A DNA stretch of 64,000 bases, taken from the NCBI GenBank assembly GCA_001574975.1, contig KQ965810.1, positions 64,280 to 128,279 on the forward strand, written 5' to 3'. Positions 60,931 through 64,000 of this stretch are shown here, one piece after another (the first letter of the stretch is position 1; each line of letters begins with the position of its first letter). This DNA comes from Gonapodya prolifera JEL478. Taxonomy: Eukaryota > Monoblepharomycota > Monoblepharidomycetes > Monoblepharidales > Gonapodyaceae. The notes beneath the pieces are model-generated. The model did no database searches and had not been told where the DNA came from. It was given only the letters and a program-made list of their open reading frames with translations. The position numbers and the translations under genes were made by a program.

Positions 60931-61442
60931 TCATGTTGAAATGTTGTACAGCGGTGGGATGATGAGTGGGGTGTAAGTGGTGTTCGTCAACCTTCGCACA
61001 ACACGAGCAAATTTAGCCACGTTGAATGTCGTATCGAGCCTCGCGTTTGCCATGGTCTTCGTTCCATACTCCCCACTTTGCCGTATTGTCTGTGGAGCTG
61101 GGATGGCGGGGTCCACATGAAAACCACGTTGGACCAGGTGCGTAAATGACATGACAATAAAACACGAGCACGAGCTCACCGTCGTTGACAGGTTCCAGCT
61201 CCACGTTGCGAACAATCGTAGAGATAAGAATGATCGCCTGCTCTGCGAATATCCAAAAATCGCACGTTCGGCCAGGGGTTCGTGACGATCCACCAAAACC
61301 ACGCATCAAACTCACGAGCTGCGACGTTGGGTCCGAGGCAGATCCGTGGACCGCCGTGGAAAGCTGGCCACTTGACGTTTTGTGTGGCGGGACGAAGATG
61401 TTGAAATTGCAGGGATACATTATAGTTATCTGAGTTCGACAC
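60931..61442 (-). pseudogene. Cytochrome P450 C-terminal fragment
   Basis: Three minus-strand exons in phase: upper exon ending at 61,316, then 61,180-61,242 and 60,931-61,097. The heme-binding loop is intact (WPAFHGGPRICLGPNVAA with the axial Cys in GPRICLG), followed by the helix L region QQAIILISTIVRNVELEPVN and a short tail ending VAKFARVVRRLTNTTYTPL. No I-helix, ExxR or N-terminal membrane anchor precedes it; the divergent RPAP2 gene begins 147 bases upstream. Thus it is a 5'-truncated copy, probably not functional, although its splice sites remain sound. Confidence 0.7.
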
Positions 61443-61589
61443 TCTCCAGGCCAGGAGAGGTCAGACTAGCGTAAAGTTTCACGATGGATTCCGCCCGTTG
61501 GGAGAGGAGAGATCAAGTGGGGAAAAGAAAGGGGAGGCGGGGTGCGTGCGGTGAAAGTCAGCGGATGCAACTTAATTAACCAACTACGA

Positions 61590-63726
61590 ATGTCATCGTT
61601 CGGCCTTCCTCCCGGGGACGCCCAATTGGACCCGCCGGACGCCCAATTCTCCTTCTCTGTTGTGCCTGTCGGATCGCCGCGTCCACCTCCTTATTTGGCA
61701 CCACGAAACCCTCCATCCACCTCGATCCAGCCGTCTTCCCACCGACATGGTAATCCACAAATGTCCGTGGTAAATAAATCCGCGAAGAAAACCGTTTCAA
61801 GGTCCAACGTCGCACCAGGGAAGGCGCGAGAGACGGCAACAGTTGCAAAGGAGGCCATTGTACGCGCGGGAGAGACAGGGGAGGCGAGAAGGAGGGCCAA
61901 GTTGGAGCGTGATGCTGAACGAATGCAAGAAAGGATGTTTTATCAGGCGGTCGGTCTTGGCGAGCTCGTGAATGCGGTAGGTAGTTCGTGATAATCTTCG
62001 CATTTGAGTTGATGCTGTCGACAACAGTGTTGCGGTTGACAGGCAAGGCTATTTACACCCAGACACTACGAGGAAGTGGTGGAGGAGAGGGTGCACGAAA
62101 GGTTGTGTGGATACCCGCTGTGCAATAAGGAGCCCAGAGTGAGTGAGTGGCTACTGGGGGAGAATCTGTCATCAGGAATCGCCAAACACACAACGCTTAG
62201 TCACTATAAAGGGTCATAGGTGACAGAGTGACTATTTTGATGATGCAGCCTGGATGTGAAAGCCAGCCTTACTTACTTCCTGACCTTCTTCAGAGCAACC
62301 TTCCCCCACTCAAAATTCTTTCGTCCCGCCTCGTCTCTACCGATGACATGCGCCGGTACTGCTCTAATAACTGTATGACCTCATCGCGGTACTACGCTGG
62401 ACAATTGGACGAGGAGCCAGCATGGGCAAAGGCGGTGGGGAACCAAGATGCGAGCGGGGGGAAGGTAGATGTGGTACCATTGGGCGTGGATTTGAAGTAA
62501 GCTCGCATCGAATAATGGCCCATCCAATGATGGTATCTTGGTTGGGCGGTGTGAGTTTACTCATCTCTATTGCACGTGATAGAACACACCTCGCATCCTT
62601 GCCGCCAGCCGACCCTCTGCGTGCATACATTTCCTCCCTGATATCTTCTGTGCCACGCCCTGATCCTCCGCCCCCCAATCCGTCGTCGTCACCCCTTCCA
62701 CAAACACCCCTGGCAATACTCGAGCGGACCACTCCCGATGGCCATGTCAGCAATATCCCATCGCCGAACGCACACGACATTCTGGAGGGCCACCGACCGT
62801 TCGTAGGTGGCGGAACCGGTGGGAGATCAGATCAACGAGAGTCGACCTCCGCTTTCAAGTTTCGCTCAAAGTCTGCGCAGCTACCCCGGATGAGAACGCC
62901 CGACTCGGACGACGAGGACGAAGAAAGTGACGCCATCGTAGGTGGAGATGTTGCGCTGGACAAATCAGAGCCTATGCAAGGGCTCGGCCAAACACGACCG
63001 GGTTCCACCTCGAACAGCAGCGGCCGTGGCAAAGCGTCGCGGATCCGAGAACAACAAAAGGCCAACCGAGTCACTCGAACGAGTCCAAGTCGTCTTGTAG
63101 ATAGTGATGATGAGGATGCAGAGTCGGAATGGGAAGCAAGGCTCTTTTCAGGAACAGTGGTGGGACAGCCAGGAGATATAGATGTTCCACCTGCCGCGTC
63201 GGAAGCTCGTGCTGAGACTATTGGGACTGGTTCATCTGCGTCATTGAGGCATATCACCAAGAAACCTCGAGTTATCGCATCTACACACCCGACTGGCCCT
63301 AAAAACACATCATCATCCTCTATGGCAAATCAATCCGTTTTCCGGAGCTCCGTTGTGGTGGAAAGTACTGCATTGTCGCCTGCACTGCCCTCACCACTGT
63401 CCTCCCCATCCTTATCGGGCACTACGTCTCTAACCTCAACCCCATCAGTTTCCCCACTCCCGACTCGACCCCGTATCCCTCGACCCCGCCTTAGCCGCTT
63501 TAACCAGACGTATCTTCTTCTTTCGCGCTCCGCGACACCCGCCACACGCCGTCTGGTTCGTGGGCGCGTGCCAGCACCAGGTAGCAAAACGGAGATCGAC
63601 AGCTGGCGGGGTGATGAGGATGCCTGTGCGCGTGATATGCAAAGCGAAACATACGGGGCATGGGGTGCTGAGGACGAACTTCGGGAAAGGAGAGAAGTGA
63701 TGGGCGAGAGGGTCGGCGCGGCGTGA
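61590..63726 (+). CDS. RPAP2/Rtr1-type RNA polymerase II CTD phosphatase
   Basis: Atypical zinc-binding phosphatase acting on phospho-Ser5 of the Pol II CTD and linked to Pol II import. Exons 61,590-61,976, 62,043-62,138, 62,294-62,496 and 62,583-63,726, in phase, 609 residues. Start MSSFGLPPGDAQLDPP. A coiled segment (ARRRAKLERDAERMQERMFY) leads into the Rtr1 domain: FTPRHYEEVVEERVHERLCG and YPLCNKE (first zinc cysteines), then DDMRRYCSNNCMTSSRYYAG and QLDEEPAWA (second pair). The long C-terminal part is Ser/Pro-rich and disordered with acidic patches (TPDSDDEDEESD; VDSDDEDAESEW) that look like CK2 sites, and ends with an Arg-rich segment (TRPRIPRPRLSRFNQTYLLL). Confidence 0.88.
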
Positions 63727-63794
63727 GAAAATTGTAACAATGGTGTCCATGCTAGTTGATCCTCAATTCATTTTTCTCTTAGCATCGGACATCT

Positions 63795-64000
63795 TCAGAC
63801 GATCTTCCCCTTCCATTCGCCAGTAATACCTCTCGCATTGGAACTTTGTGGAACCTTTTCGCTCTCCGCTGAGGCTGCCGGTGCGGGAGAAAGTTTGATC
63901 ACGACTGTTGCTGCTGTGATATTGAGGAGGTGAGTCGAAAAGCATCACATGGTCATGGAAGAAATTTGACTTTTATCATCACTTCTTGATGAGCCAGTCT
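63795..64000 (-). CDS. C-terminal exon of a gene entering from the right edge
   Basis: On the minus strand an acceptor near 63,915 leads to a frame holding VVIKLSPAPAASAESEKVPQ and ending GITGEWKGKIV-stop at 63,795. Another frame (63,763-63,948) is also open. It converges on RPAP2 with about 68 bases between stop codons. Product unidentified; the rest lies outside the window. Confidence 0.35.

Overview
The window reads as nuclear DNA of an early-diverging, probably zoosporic (chytrid-like) fungus. Genes are intron-rich, most introns are about 50-80 nt with GTGAGT/GTAAGT-type donors, and coding DNA is GC-rich and closely packed. Several families fit a lineage that keeps centrioles and other ancestral traits (a PPP2R3C-type PP2A subunit, FAM177, NDUFAF6-like, AP-1 sigma). 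The organism is inferred from gene content and architecture, not from a marker gene.

Layout, left to right. 0-5 kb: the tail of an unidentified gene, Rab geranylgeranyltransferase alpha (+) and a short tetraspanin-like gene (+) that converges on MCM6 with 13 bases between stop codons. 5-13 kb, minus strand: MCM6, a TBC-domain protein and a PPP2R3C-like EF-hand subunit. 13-23 kb: a VWA-like/Sel1 gene whose frame shifts, an MDR dehydrogenase, a small three-exon gene of unknown function, an unknown gene with a tandemly duplicated exon-intron unit, and a secreted Val/Pro/Gly-rich repeat protein. 23-26 kb: no recognisable gene, but one strong hairpin. 26-35.5 kb: a six-exon SEC16 of about 2,909 residues. 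35.7-44.5 kb: peroxiredoxin-5, FAM177, a forkhead protein, NDUFAF6-like (-) and a metallophosphoesterase (+) whose start codons are 50 bases apart. 44.5-50 kb: a large leucine-rich-repeat protein resembling Cdc11/Nud1. 50-53 kb: an AT-rich insertion with a Sel1 fragment and the broken remains of a virus-type D5 primase-helicase. 53.7-64 kb: AP-1 sigma, a decayed kinase-ankyrin gene, a CRAL-TRIO (Sec14-like) protein, a P450 C-terminal fragment, RPAP2/Rtr1 and the end of another gene.

Functional themes: membrane traffic (RabGGTase, TBC, SEC16, AP-1 sigma, CRAL-TRIO), replication and cell cycle (MCM6, Cdc11-like, PP2A B''), transcription (forkhead, RPAP2) and mitochondria/redox (NDUFAF6, Prx5). 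They are not an operon and show no joint pathway.

The most unusual signal is a dispersed element seen five times (42.8, 43.5, 54.1, 55.3 and 59.8 kb), always on the sense strand of its host gene. Four copies lie inside unusually long introns and one lies just after a stop codon. It has a conserved hairpin core (GGYC-TA-AGCGC-loop-GCGCT-GACC-GAGG) followed by an irregular run of GCGGAGCGA / CCGGAGGCGA words. I do not recognise it as a described family.
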